Source: Roseiarcus sp963835885 (lineage in GTDB: Bacteria > Pseudomonadota > Alphaproteobacteria > Rhizobiales > Beijerinckiaceae). From it: a stretch of 64,000 bases of DNA. The notes beneath the pieces were generated by a model, which worked only from the letters and a program-made list of their open reading frames with translations, had not been told where the DNA came from and ran no database searches. Numbering within the stretch: position 1 is the stretch's first letter; each line of letters starts with the position of its first letter. Shown one piece after another: positions 1 to 10,124 of this stretch. Position numbers and translations under genes: made by a program. The stretch is from the NCBI GenBank assembly GCA_963835885.1, contig CAWIHF010000006.1:140469-204468 (forward strand), read 5' to 3'.

Positions 1-398
1 GTTCCGGGCGATGTCCACTCGGGACTTCGGAGCAATGGCGGTCGGGCGTGGGGGGCGGGTATCGGCGCCGGCGCAACCCTCCCGCAGTTCGCTCGACTCC
101 CGGATTGGAGTTCGGTGCGACCCGGCGACGGCGGGATGGTTCGCGTAAAACTCAGACTGCATGCGACCCCGCGATCCTTCGACCAATGAAGCCTGGGACG
201 TCACGCAGAACACAATTCCCGCCACGGCGACGACGAGGCCGCGTCGATTGATCGATAAACCATCGAGCGACGGCTGGAACGCGGACCGCATGGTCCAGCG
301 GGCCCCGGGCGAATGATCCGCCAGCGCCGGGGCCGAAAGCAACGCGCGGGGGGCGTGGAGCCGCGCGCGAATCGAGAATTCTCGCCTCGGACGGCGCA
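1..398. other. No recognisable gene
   Basis: The short open frames here are arginine-rich in every frame and have no convincing ribosome binding site. I see no RNA gene, repeat or transposon end. Confidence 0.4.
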
Positions 399-524
399 TC
401 AAAAACCCTCGTCGAGATAGCCGTAAGAGCCGTCCGCAAGCGCTGGCGAGAGTGCGATGGTGACGCCTGCGCCTGCGCCGCATGCGATGGTTATGGCGAC
501 AAGAAGCGCCAACACCTTTTGCAT
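399..524 (-). CDS. Small membrane or exported peptide, 41 aa
   Basis: This 41-residue peptide has a Lys near its N-terminus followed by a hydrophobic stretch of about 20 residues rich in Ala, Val, Ile and Leu, then an Ala-X-Ala-like site and a short polar acidic tail. A GGAGG motif sits five bases before the ATG, which is why I chose this start over the upstream in-frame ATG at 590. It could be a secreted peptide or a single-pass membrane peptide. I recognise no family. The good ribosome binding site and the signal-like composition are the only support. Confidence 0.45.
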   Translation of the reverse strand: MQKVLALLVAITIACGAGAGVTIALSPALADGSYGYLDEGF

Positions 525-717
525 CGTTGCCTCCGACGCCGATTTCGGGCTGCCCTGCGCTGGTTCATCGGCCAACCGTGGAGACATCAAGCTAACGTCA
601 CGCGAACTCGACGAATATTGGCGGAAAGGTCAGTCCGGGCTCCAATTGGGAAGGGCGCAATAGGCTTTGGCTTAGTGCGGGATGAAGCGCCCCATCCGCG
701 AATGACAGCTGAACCGT

Positions 718-1224
718 TCACGAGAGACGGTTGTCGTCGTCGATGAGAACAAGCCGGGTCGGCACGGCGTCGCCCCAGCGCCAGAGCACGAGATTGAGGT
801 CGGTGGGCGCGGCGCCCCGGGCGAAGGACGGGACGAGCAGCGCCGCGTAGCCAGCGGTGATGAGACGTCGCGCGAACGCCTGCGTCCCGGATTCACCGTT
901 GGCGATCATGTCGTCGCGCCAGGCGGCGGAGGCGAGATCCGCGGGAGACATGCCGAACCCGGCGAGCGCCTCGGCGTCGCGCGTGTCGAAAACGGGGCGA
1001 ACGTCGGCCTCGTAGGCGACGAGCGTGGTCGGCTGGAGGGCGCCGACCTGATTGGCTTCGCGCAGCGCGGTCACCGGCGACAGCGACGCGTAGAGCGCCG
1101 CTGTTCCCTTCGGATTGAAGCGGCCTCCGTACACTTGAGCGCCGCGGCCAGATAGCGGGTCGCGGGCATAGACGGGGTTGAGGGCGCGATAGAGGAAGCC
1201 GGCGAAACGGTCGATTGGGATCAA
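718..1224 (-). CDS. RES-domain toxin
   Basis: A 168-residue RES-domain protein. The early Arg-containing segment (FLYRALNPVYA, residues 10-20), the GGRFNPKGT block at about 33-41 and the later LREANQ block match the conserved Arg, Glu and Ser positions that give the family its name. Characterised RES toxins degrade or phosphorylate NAD+, with a fold like ADP-ribosyltransferases; that activity is known for the family and inferred here. The start codon overlaps the stop of the upstream antitoxin gene (ATGA), so the two are translationally coupled in the usual antitoxin-first order. The frame is intact and has a typical length. Confidence 0.9.
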   Translation of the reverse strand: MIPIDRFAGFLYRALNPVYARDPLSGRGAQVYGGRFNPKGTAALYASLSPVTALREANQVGALQPTTLVAYEADVRPVFDTRDAEALAGFGMSPADLASAAWRDDMIANGESGTQAFARRLITAGYAALLVPSFARGAAPTDLNLVLWRWGDAVPTRLVLIDDDNRLS

Positions 1225-1571
1225 GCAAAGACGCCGGCGTCGACCGCGTCGATGTACTCGAGGACGTCCGCCGCGCGGCCGGCGCGGACGAGTTGCATGG
1301 CGGTCTGTCCGGAAAAGCCGGGTAGGGGCTCGGAGCGATACCAGGCGTAGGCGATCAGATCCGATCCGAACCGCGGTTCGATCTTGTTGAGGATCTCGAC
1401 CATCTCGCGCAGGCGCTTTTGCGTCTTCTGGGAGGCGATGCGCTCCTTGCGCAGGATGGCGTCCCGACCGAGCCCCGCGGTCTGGGCGATTTCATCGCGG
1501 GTCGTGCGGAGAGCGCCGGCGATCTTGGCGGGAGTGAAAACCCCATTCTCGGCGTAACGGGAGAGGGTCAT
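1221..1571 (-). CDS. Xre/MbcA/ParS-type antitoxin
   Basis: A 116-residue antitoxin paired with the RES toxin. The N-terminal half resembles an Xre-like helix-turn-helix (about residues 10-60), followed by the DUF2384-type C-terminal segment that contacts the toxin (about 60-116), with the characteristic Trp-Tyr and Pro-Gly-Phe-Gly-like motif around the middle (AYAWYRSEPLPGFSG). I chose the ATG at 1571 over the GTG at 1592 because an AGGAAAG motif lies seven bases upstream of it. It probably neutralises the toxin and represses its own promoter in the upstream gap, as homologues do. Confidence 0.88.
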   Translation of the reverse strand: MTLSRYAENGVFTPAKIAGALRTTRDEIAQTAGLGRDAILRKERIASQKTQKRLREMVEILNKIEPRFGSDLIAYAWYRSEPLPGFSGQTAMQLVRAGRAADVLEYIDAVDAGVFA

Positions 1572-2025
1572 GGGTCTTTCCTCGGCAGGCACATCATTTA
1601 TGACGCAATATAGCGTCAGAAACTGTGGCCAACAAGGGCGCGCCGGTGGTTTAGCCGGGGCGTCGTTCGGCGCTCCGCTCCACGCCGATCGGCGTCATAA
1701 GGCAGCTGAATCTCTTGCCCATGAGGCCGCAAAGAGCCGAAGCCGGTTCACATTCGCAACCGGCTGTGAACAGGCAAGACGCCTCGGCCCGGCAATGTTT
1801 AAGAAAAGCAATGGTTTGGAACGCCGGTCGACGTGCGGACCCGAGCTGAGCAACACGCAAGTTGCATATCGGCGCTGACGCCGACCTAGGCAGGAGGATT
1901 CCATGATGCGCCACTGTCGCCCGGTTCTCCGGTGGACATCTCGATTTTGGATCGAGTCCGTCCCACGCGTCAGGCTATGATTTTTCGTCGTCCGTGGTCG
2001 ATCAATTCGTGTCTCGAGGCCGTGC
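1572..2025. other. Intergenic, no gene seen
   Basis: This stretch lies between the divergent antitoxin and helicase genes, so it should hold both promoters. I cannot recognise a convincing operator, RNA gene or protein. The longest open frame here has no family resemblance and no ribosome binding site. Confidence 0.4.
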
Positions 2026-5000
2026 GTGAAAGCCGATTTCAGATCTTCGCAGTTGAGCTTGCCGATCGCGCCAGCCGCGGACGCGCCGACGCGCACAACG
2101 CTGCGCGAGGACCTGCCTGAGCAGCTCGCGCGGCTGACGGAGGCGGAGCGGGCCCTGCTGCGGTTGAAGGCGCTGGTCGGCGTCGCCACCAACAAGAGCG
2201 ATTTCTTGACCATGGCGAACGCCTCGGCCATCGCCGGGCCGGGCGGCGCCTCATTGACCTCCAATACGATCAACCCGATGCTGAACCGGCTGTTGTCGCT
2301 CGGACTGCTGAACGCGGATTTTTCCTGTGTCGAATTCGCAGCGCCATCCTCTCGCGATCGAGATGATCGCCGCGCCGGAGGGGCCCAAAGCCGCCGAAGC
2401 CGTGCGCCGGATTTTTCCCGCCGCCGCTCGCTCCGTTTATTATTCGTATTCCCCACAATCGGATCCGGGCGCGCGCGTCAGGTTGCGATTGGCGATCTAC
2501 GAAAACGACGGCGACGCCTTCCGCCTCATGATCGCCGAATATGACAAAGCCTACAGCGCGGCCATCGGTCCGCACATTCTGGAAGACCTATTCGCGGATA
2601 CGATCCTGGACGTGTCCTGGCTCGCCAGTCGCGATCTCGATATTCAGTTCAGGCTGTTCTGGGTGAAGCTCGGGCGCCTGCTGTCGACTGGCCTCGCGAC
2701 CGCCGACATGCCGGCCCTTTTGGCCCATTACCGCGACCGTGAGGACACGCCCGGCCACGCCGAATTCAAATGGGCGCTGTTGCGTGTCGATATTCTGGCC
2801 GGCAAACTCGTCGCCGCGAAGCGGAAGATCCTGTCAATGCCGGAGGCGTCGCCGGAAACCGCGCCGTCCAATCATCATCTTCTGCTGGGATCGGTGAATT
2901 TTCTCGAAGGCCGCAACGACGAGGCGATCGCCGAATATCGCCAAGCGCTCAAGCTCTACACAAAGGAAATCGGCAGGCGGAAGGTGTTCTTCGAAGGCTC
3001 CAACGGACTGTTTTTCCTGCTGGCGCTGATCCGGGCCAACGATTCCACGCTTCATGCGGAAATCCAGAAGCACCTCGACGCGATCGATCACGAGGGCAAT
3101 CCGTTCAGCGCGGGATTTCAAGCCGTCCTCGCCTTGCTGCATCTCTTGCGGGGAGCGGAGCCGAGGGCCCGGGCCTTGCTGGATCACCTCCGGCAGATCG
3201 CCGTGCATGAGCCGCTATCCGCGGCCTGCGTCGCGCTGGCGGAGTTCCTCATCGATCCCGCGCTGGCCAAGGCCCGGATCAAGGACACCGAGGCGCGTTT
3301 CGCCGCGCTCGCGGGCGCGTTGCCTTTGGTCGCCCGGGTTCACGCCGAGATTCTTGCGAAAATCTCCAGCCGACCCGGTCCTTACGAAGACTTTTTACGT
3401 GACGCGCCGGACGGCGGCCCGTTGATCGCGTTCACCGAGCTCGTCGCGTTGCAGCAACCGTGGGAGCGGAGTCTCGAAGGCCTCGCCAATTTCCTGGGCG
3501 GCGCGCACCGCTCCTTCCGCCGCCCCCGCCGCGCAAAAATCACGGCGGCTGGTCTGGTTCGTCGATCCCGAATTCAAAGCTGATCGAAGCGGTCGAGCAA
3601 TCGGCCAAGGGCGCCAACGGCTGGAGCTCCGGCCGCAACGTCGCCATGAAACGTCTGCACGAGCAGGACCCCCGCCTCGACTATCTGAGCGACCATGATC
3701 GCCGGGCGCTGCGCACCATCAGCAAGACCTCCGTCGGCTGGTACGGTCAGGAGAATTACGATTTCGACCCTTACGCCACCCTCCTGGCGCTGGTCGACCA
3801 TCCGCTTGTGTATGATTACCGGCGCCGCGATCAGCGTCTGGAGCTCGTTTCCTATCCGGTCGAGCTGGTGGTGAGCGAGCATGCCGGCGGGTACCGTTTC
3901 ACCCTGTCGCATAGGGCGGCCGAGCCGACGGTTTTTCTGGAGGCCGAGACCCCGACGCGATGGCGGGTCGTGGATTTCGCGTCGCGCCTGCTCGCCCTCC
4001 AGGAAATACTCGGCGCGGGCGGCCTCATCGTGCCGCGCCAGGGCCGTGAACGCGTGATGGCGCTCGTCAGGGTTCAGCATCCGAGCCTGCCGATCCGCGC
4101 CGACATCGCCGAGGCGGATTTGCCGGCGATTTCCGGACGCCCGGAACCCGTCCTGCAAGTCCAGCCCCTCGAGGAAGGGCTGAAGGTGACCATGGTCACG
4201 CGCCCCTTCGGGCCCGCCGGTCCCTTCTATCTCGTCGGCCTCGGCGGCAAATCCGTGCTGGCGACAATCGATGGCGCCCGCCAGCGCGCCAATCGCGATC
4301 TCGACGCCGAACGCGTTCTCGCCGGAGCGTTGCTGGCCGACTTGACCATCCTCGAAGGGCGGGAATCGGCCGCCCACGAGTGGACGATCGAGGACGCCGG
4401 CTCGGCTTTGGAGTTTTTGCTGCAGCTGCGCCAGCGTCAGCCGCCGATCGCGGTGGAATGGCCAGAAGGCAAACGCCTGGGCGTCCGCGCCGAGGTCTCC
4501 GCAGCCAACCTCTCCCTTAAGATTGCTCGCGCCCGCGACTGGTTCCAGATGGACGGCGAGGTGAGCGTCGACGGAGAGCTCGTCCTCGACATGCGCGATT
4601 TGCTGTCGCGGCTCGATCGAGCGCAGGGCCAATTCGTGCCCCTCGCCGACGGCAGCTTTCTGGCCCTGACCGAGCAGTTTCGGAAGCAGTTGGAGCGACT
4701 GAGCGGCATATCGGAGGATCACGGCAAGGGGCGGCGGATGCCGATCCTCGCCGGCGTCGCGGCGCGGGACCTTGCCGAGGAGGCCGGCCAGATCAAGGCC
4801 GACAAGGAATGGAAGGCCTTTGTCGAGCGCCTGAGCGACGCCGGGCGACGCCAGCCCGAGCCCCCCTCGACGCTGCAGGCGGAATTGCGCGATTACCAGC
4901 TCGAGGGGTTTCGCTGGCTGTCGCGCTTGGCGCACTGGCAAGCCGGGGCCTGTCTTGCCGACGATATGGGGCTGGGCAAGACCGTGCAAGCCATCGCGGC

Positions 5001-6258
5001 CATGCTCGACGAGGCGCCTCACGGCCCCTGTCTGGTCATCGCGCCAACGTCGGTCTGTCACAATTGGGAACACGAGCTGACCCGTTTCGCCCCCAGCCTC
5101 GCGATCCGGCGCCTCGGCGCGGCGAGCGGACGGGCCGACATTCTCGCTAGCCTGAAAGCGATGGACGTCCTGGTCCTCAGCTACGGGCTCTTGCATCAGG
5201 AGGCGGATCGTCTGGCGGACATCGACTGGCGCATGATTGTTTTTGACGAGGCGCAGGCGATCAAGAACACGGAGACGCGGCGCGCTCAGGCGGGACAACG
5301 GCTCAAGGCGCATTTTCGCGTCGCGCTGACGGGAACACCGATCGAAAATTATCTCGACGAATTGTGGAGCCTGTTCGCCATCATCAATCCGGGCCTGCTG
5401 GGCTCGCGCGAGCATTTTGGCCGCCGCTTCGTCACGCCGATCGAGCGCAACCGGGACGCGAGCGCGCTTCACGCTCTGCGCGCCCTGATCCGGCCGTTCA
5501 TGCTGCGGCGAACCAAAAGCGCAGTCCTCTCGGAATTGCCGCCGCGCACGGAGGTCACGGTCGAAATCGACCTGCCCGAGGACGAGCGCGCCTTCTACGA
5601 AGCCATGCGTCAGCGCGCGCTGGAAGCGCTCGCCGAGCTGAGCGAGAAGGGCGGCGGCCAGAATCGCATTCACATTCTCGCCGAAATCACCAAGCTGCGC
5701 CGGGCCTGTTGCCACCCCGGCCTCATCGATGCCGCCACAACGCTGTCCGGCGCCAAGCTCCAGGCGTTCCTCGACCTCGTCGACGACCTCGTCCGCAACA
5801 AACATAAAGCGCTGGTCTTCAGCCAGTTCGTCGGCCAGCTCGAACGCGTGCGCGAGGCGCTTTTGTCGCGCGGCGTCTCCCATCAGTATCTCGACGGCGG
5901 GACTCCAGCCTCGGAGCGCGAAAAGCGGGTCGCGGCCTTCCAGGCGGGGGAGGGCGACCTGTTCCTGATCAGCCTGAAGGCGGGCGGCACGGGGCTGAAT
6001 CTCACGGCCGCCGATTACGTTATCCACCTCGATCCATGGTGGAATCCTGCGGTCGAGGATCAGGCCAGCGACCGCGCCCACCGCATCGGCCAACAGCGTC
6101 CCGTCACCGTCTACCAACTCATCGTGCGCGATTCGATCGAAGAAAAGATTCTCGACCTGCACCGTTCGAAGCGCGACCTCGCCAGCGACCTGCTTGAAGG
6201 GACAGAGGTCAGCGCCAAGTTGTCCGAGGAAGACCTGCTGAATTTGATGCGGGTATGA
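2026..6258 (+). CDS. SNF2-family DEAD/DEAH-box helicase (frameshifted)
   Basis: One long gene for a SWI2/SNF2-type ATPase of about 1,400 residues, read in three frames. The first part (2026 to about 2330) and the second (about 2330-3510) form an N-terminal alpha-helical region, including a TPR-like stretch. A short third-frame stretch (about 3520-3580) leads into the catalytic part. Visible motifs are Walker A (DDMGLGKT, near 4965), the DEAQ box (near 5246), LTGTPIEN (motif III) and the C-terminal HRIGQ motif VI (near 6079). The frame changes are all equivalent to +1 insertions near 2335, 3515 and 3582. Such proteins remodel protein-DNA complexes or help transcription recycling, but this clade's precise role is not known to me. 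The start at 2026 is tentative. Confidence 0.85.
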
Positions 6259-6667
6259 TTGCGCAATTGTCGTGGGCTATTGTCCAGGTGAAGCGGCCCC
6301 GCGCATACGGATTGCAGCGGCTGCTGACGCGCTTACTAGCCGAGTGGCCGGCGGCGAATTAACATTTCGGCTGGATCGGTCCTTTGGATGGCCGATTGCA
6401 TAGGTCGTTCAGGGGCGCATCGATGAAGACCAAAATGAACATTGTCGAGGGCTGTTCGCGACGCCGGTCGCGGCCCTCGAAGTCCCGAACGCCGCAGCGC
6501 GCAACTCCGCGCTGGTCGCGACAATACTCAGGAAACGGGGTGAGACACCCTCTGTTCAAGCGTCAAACGCCGGCGGACGGCATTCGGATCGTGAGATCTT
6601 GTCTTAGGGCGGCAAGCCTGTCGTCGAGATCATGGAATTCGCCAAGGAGCCGGGCGGGACACGCTGA
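6259..6667. other. Intergenic gap before glpD
   Basis: About 400 bases with only short, unconvincing open frames. Just before glpD an in-frame run ends in TGA at about 6665 (reading MEFAKEPGGTR), which might be the tail of a lost gene, but I cannot identify it. No DeoR-type glpR gene is visible where some glp loci carry one. Confidence 0.35.
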
Positions 6668-8206
6668 GTGACGACGGGCCAATCCACAACGCTCTTCGAT
6701 GTCGCGATTATCGGCGGCGGCATAAACGGCTGCGGCATCGCCCGGGACGCGGCCGGTCGTGGATGGTCGACATTCGTTTGCGACAAGGGCGATCTCGCGG
6801 GCGCAACCTCGAGCGCATCGACGAAGCTCATTCACGGCGGCCTCCGCTATCTCGAATATCTGGAATTCCGTTTGGTTCGAGAGGCGCTGGTCGAGCGCGA
6901 GATCTTGTGGCGGATCGCGCCGCATATCATTTGGCCCGTGCGCTTCGTCTTGCCGCTGCACAAGGGCCTGCGCCCGGCCTGGCTGCTGCGAACGGGCCTG
7001 TTTCTCTACGATCATCTCGGCGGGCGGCGCCTGCTGCCGCCGACGAGGGCGGTGCGTCTCGATCGGGAAACGGCTGGTCAGCCGCTGAAACCCGAGTTTG
7101 TGCGCGGATTCGAATACTCGGATTGCTGGGTCGAGGATTCGCGCCTTGTCGTGCTCAACGCAATGGACGCGTTTGAAAAGGGCGCCTCGATCGCGCCGAG
7201 GACGCGGTGCGTCGCCGGGAGCAGGGAAAACGGCGCTTGGAAATTGTCCCTGCGGGACGAGACAACCTCGCGCCTTATCGAAATCAGGGCGCGTACGCTC
7301 GTGAACGCGGCGGGTCCGTGGGCCAACGATGTCTTGACCAAAACCTTGGCGTGCAAAGCGCCCGCCGCCGTCCGTCTGGTCAAGGGCAGCCATATCGTGG
7401 CGCCCAGGCTCTATTCGCACGATCGCTGCTATATCTTTCAGAATTCCGACGGTCGTGTCTTCTTTGCGATCCCGTTTGAAAGCAAGTTCACGCTGATCGG
7501 GACGACAGACCTGGATTACGCGGGCGACCCGGATGGGGTGGCGGCGACGCGGGAGGAAATCTCCTACCTCTGCGGCGCCGCGAGCGAATATTTTGCCGCG
7601 CCGGTTTCGCCCAACCAGGTCAAGTGGACGTATTCGGGCGTCCGCCCGCTCTATGACGACGGCGCTTCCGCGGCCCAGGCCGCGACCCGGGACTATGTCC
7701 TCAAGCTTGACGGGAAAGCTGGCGAAGCGCCGCTGCTCAGCATCTTTGGCGGCAAGATCACCACGTATCGTCGCTTGTCGGAATCCGCCTTGGCGATGCT
7801 CGCGCGGCATTTGCCGCCGCCACGCCGCGCAGCCGGCTGGACCGGCCGGGAGGCTCTGCCGGGAGGGGACTTTCCAATGCAGGGATTTGACGCGTTATCG
7901 GACAGCACTCGCCAACGCTACCCTTTCCTGGCGGAAGAGACGGCTCGACGCTTGGTGCGCGCCTATGGGACGCGAGTGACAAAGATTTTGAATGGGGCCA
8001 AATCTCTTGCCGATCTCGGCAAGATCTTCGGGGCCGACTTGAGCGAAGCGGAAGTCCGCTATCTCATGCGGAGCGAATGGGCGAACAGCGCGGACGACGT
8101 CTTGTGGCGACGCAGCAAACTCGGTCTGCGATTTTCAGGCGACCAGGTCGCCGAACTCGTCGACTTTATGAACCAGGCGGTCCGGTCGCCGCTGGCGGCG
8201 CAATGA
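6668..8206 (+). CDS. glpD: Glycerol-3-phosphate dehydrogenase
   Basis: An intact 512-residue FAD-dependent, membrane-associated glycerol-3-phosphate dehydrogenase that oxidises sn-glycerol-3-phosphate to dihydroxyacetone phosphate and passes electrons to the quinone pool. The FAD-binding glycine motif (GGGINGCGIARDAAGRG) lies at about residues 14-30, followed by the family-typical STKLIHGGLRYLE block. The C-terminal domain has the usual helical GlpD extension. Translation probably starts at the GTG at 6668. It heads a glp cluster with a transporter remnant and glpK immediately downstream, giving uptake remnant, kinase and dehydrogenase of one pathway. Confidence 0.97.
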   Translation: MTTGQSTTLFDVAIIGGGINGCGIARDAAGRGWSTFVCDKGDLAGATSSASTKLIHGGLRYLEYLEFRLVREALVEREILWRIAPHIIWPVRFVLPLHKGLRPAWLLRTGLFLYDHLGGRRLLPPTRAVRLDRETAGQPLKPEFVRGFEYSDCWVEDSRLVVLNAMDAFEKGASIAPRTRCVAGSRENGAWKLSLRDETTSRLIEIRARTLVNAAGPWANDVLTKTLACKAPAAVRLVKGSHIVAPRLYSHDRCYIFQNSDGRVFFAIPFESKFTLIGTTDLDYAGDPDGVAATREEISYLCGAASEYFAAPVSPNQVKWTYSGVRPLYDDGASAAQAATRDYVLKLDGKAGEAPLLSIFGGKITTYRRLSESALAMLARHLPPPRRAAGWTGREALPGGDFPMQGFDALSDSTRQRYPFLAEETARRLVRAYGTRVTKILNGAKSLADLGKIFGADLSEAEVRYLMRSEWANSADDVLWRRSKLGLRFSGDQVAELVDFMNQAVRSPLAAQ

Positions 8207-8225
8207 ATTCGGGGAGTGGCGGCGC

Positions 8226-8600
8226 GTGACGCTTGTTCTCGATCACATCGAACTATCGGTGGGCGATACGCCCGTGATCACCGACGTCTCGCTTGCGTTC
8301 GAAAAGGGAACGATGAACGTCCTGCTTGGCCCGACCCTTTCGGGCAAGACCACCTTGATGCGCTTGATGGCCGGCCTTGACACGCCGACGGTCGGACGAA
8401 TTCTCGCCAATGGCGTCGACGTGACCGGAGTTCCCGTCCGCCGCCGTTCGGTGGCGATGGTTTATCAGCAATCCGTCAATTACCCATCGCTGACGGCTTA
8501 CGAAAACATCGCCTCTCCCCTTCGCGTCGCCGGCGTTTCTCGCGCCGAAATCGCCTCCCGCGTTGGTGAGGCTGCACGATTCCCAATTCCGCGAGGATAG
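8226..8600 (+). pseudogene. glpS: Truncated glycerol ABC transporter ATPase (GlpS-like)
   Basis: Only the first third of an ABC ATPase is present: 124 residues against roughly 350 for the family. The Walker A motif (GPTLSGKTT, about residues 35-43) and the Q-loop (VYQQSVNYPS) are clear, but the signature motif, Walker B, the H-loop and the C-terminal regulatory domain are absent. Homology stops near nucleotide 8575, and glpK starts seven bases after the stop. In rhizobia GlpS is the ATPase of the glycerol importer and is followed by its permease and binding-protein genes; none are here. I infer a deletion that removed the rest of the importer and joined the stub to glpK. Confidence 0.85.
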
Positions 8601-8606
8601 GCAGGT

Positions 8607-10124
8607 ATGCAGGGACGCGTTCTCGTCATCGATCAGGGCACGACATCGACCCGCGCCATCGTCTTTGGCGCCGACGCGGCGCCGATCGCGATGGCGCAGC
8701 GAGAATTCCCCCAGATTTTCCCCCGCGAGGGATGGGTCGAGCACGATCCCGAGGACATCTGGCGAAGCGTGTTGGAGACAGGGCGCGAGGCGCTGCTCAA
8801 ATCGAACAGCAACGCCTCAGACGTGGCTGGCGTCGGCATCGCCAACCAGCGGGAAACGACGCTGGTCTGGAATCGCAAGACGGGCAAGCCAATTCACAAC
8901 GCCATCGTCTGGCAGGATCGCCGCACCACGCCGCATTGCGCGAAGCTCAAGGCGCAGGGCCTCGAGAACATGGTCGCGGAACGGACGGGACTTTTGCTCG
9001 ATCCCTATTTTTCCGCGACAAAGATCGCGTGGCTGCTCGACAACGTCGGGAATGCGCGCACGCTGGCCGAGCAGGGCGATCTCGCGTTCGGCACCGTCGA
9101 CGCCTATCTTATCTGGAGATTGACCGGTGGCAGGACGCACGCCACCGACGCCACCAATGCGTCGCGCACGCTCCTGCTGAATATTCATTCGGGCCACTGG
9201 GACGAGGAGCTTCTGACGCTGTTTCGCACGCCTCGCGCCATGATGCCGGAAGTGTGCGATTGCGCAGCAGATTTTGGGGTGGCCGAAGCGCAGCATTTCG
9301 GCATGGCGCTGCCGATCCGGGGCGTTGCCGGGGATCAGCAGGCGGCGTTGATTGGGCAGGCATGCTTTCGGCCCGGCATGATCAAGTCGACCTATGGCAC
9401 CGGCTGCTTTGTCTTGTTGAACACCGGCGCCAAAGCGGTCGCCTCCGATCACAAGCTGCTGACGACGGTCGCCTATCAATGGAAGGGGCAGCGAACCTAC
9501 GCAGTCGAGGGCTCGATTTTCTCCGCCGGCGCAACGGTGCAATGGCTCCGCGACGGATTGGGCATCGTCGCTAAAGCAAGCGAGACGGGCGATTTGGCGG
9601 CGCGCGCCGACCCCGACCAACGGGTCTACATCGTGCCCGCTTTCACCGGGCTCGGCGCTCCGCATTGGGACAGCGAAGCGCGCGCCGCGATCACAGGCCT
9701 GACGCGCGGATCGACCCGCAACGAAATCGCCCGTGCGGCGCTCGAGTCTGTGGCCTACCAGACACGCGACCTCATCGGTGCAATGCGGGCGGACAGCGAA
9801 GCTTTCGAGGCCGACGGGGCGCAGCCGGTGATCCGCGTCGACGGCGGGATGAGCGCGAGCGACTGGACCATGCAATTCCTCGCCGACATGCTCGATGCGC
9901 CGGTCGATCGCCCCGCCATTGTCGAGACGACGGCCTTGGGGTCGGCGTTTCTCGCCGGTTGGCAGTCCGGCCTCTTTCCAGGCCCGGAGGACTTTGCGAG
10001 CGCGTGGCGATCAGAGTGTCGATTTACCCCGAAGATGCCAAGCGCGGAACGGGAGTCCCGCTACCGAGGATGGCGCGACGCGGTGGCGCGCGTTGTCGCT
10101 CCTTCCGCGGGTCGGGGTCGATGA
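8607..10124 (+). CDS. glpK: Glycerol kinase
   Basis: An intact 505-residue FGGY-family kinase that phosphorylates glycerol to sn-glycerol-3-phosphate using ATP, feeding GlpD upstream. The N-terminal phosphate loop (DQGTTSTRAIVF, about residues 9-20), the GIANQRETTLVW substrate block (about 73-84), the IVWQDRRT segment and the later DGGMSASDW motif are diagnostic. It follows the glpS stub by seven bases and its TGA overlaps the ATG of the DUF6065 gene, so the last two are likely translated together. Confidence 0.97.
   Translation: MQGRVLVIDQGTTSTRAIVFGADAAPIAMAQREFPQIFPREGWVEHDPEDIWRSVLETGREALLKSNSNASDVAGVGIANQRETTLVWNRKTGKPIHNAIVWQDRRTTPHCAKLKAQGLENMVAERTGLLLDPYFSATKIAWLLDNVGNARTLAEQGDLAFGTVDAYLIWRLTGGRTHATDATNASRTLLLNIHSGHWDEELLTLFRTPRAMMPEVCDCAADFGVAEAQHFGMALPIRGVAGDQQAALIGQACFRPGMIKSTYGTGCFVLLNTGAKAVASDHKLLTTVAYQWKGQRTYAVEGSIFSAGATVQWLRDGLGIVAKASETGDLAARADPDQRVYIVPAFTGLGAPHWDSEARAAITGLTRGSTRNEIARAALESVAYQTRDLIGAMRADSEAFEADGAQPVIRVDGGMSASDWTMQFLADMLDAPVDRPAIVETTALGSAFLAGWQSGLFPGPEDFASAWRSECRFTPKMPSAERESRYRGWRDAVARVVAPSAGRGR

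Noticed and set aside
48..251. 67-codon frame at the left edge
   Set aside because: Arginine-rich, no ribosome binding site and no recognisable similarity.
3574..6162. 862-codon open frame on the minus strand
   Set aside because: It is the antisense shadow of the SNF2 helicase in GC-rich DNA, with no family motifs of its own.
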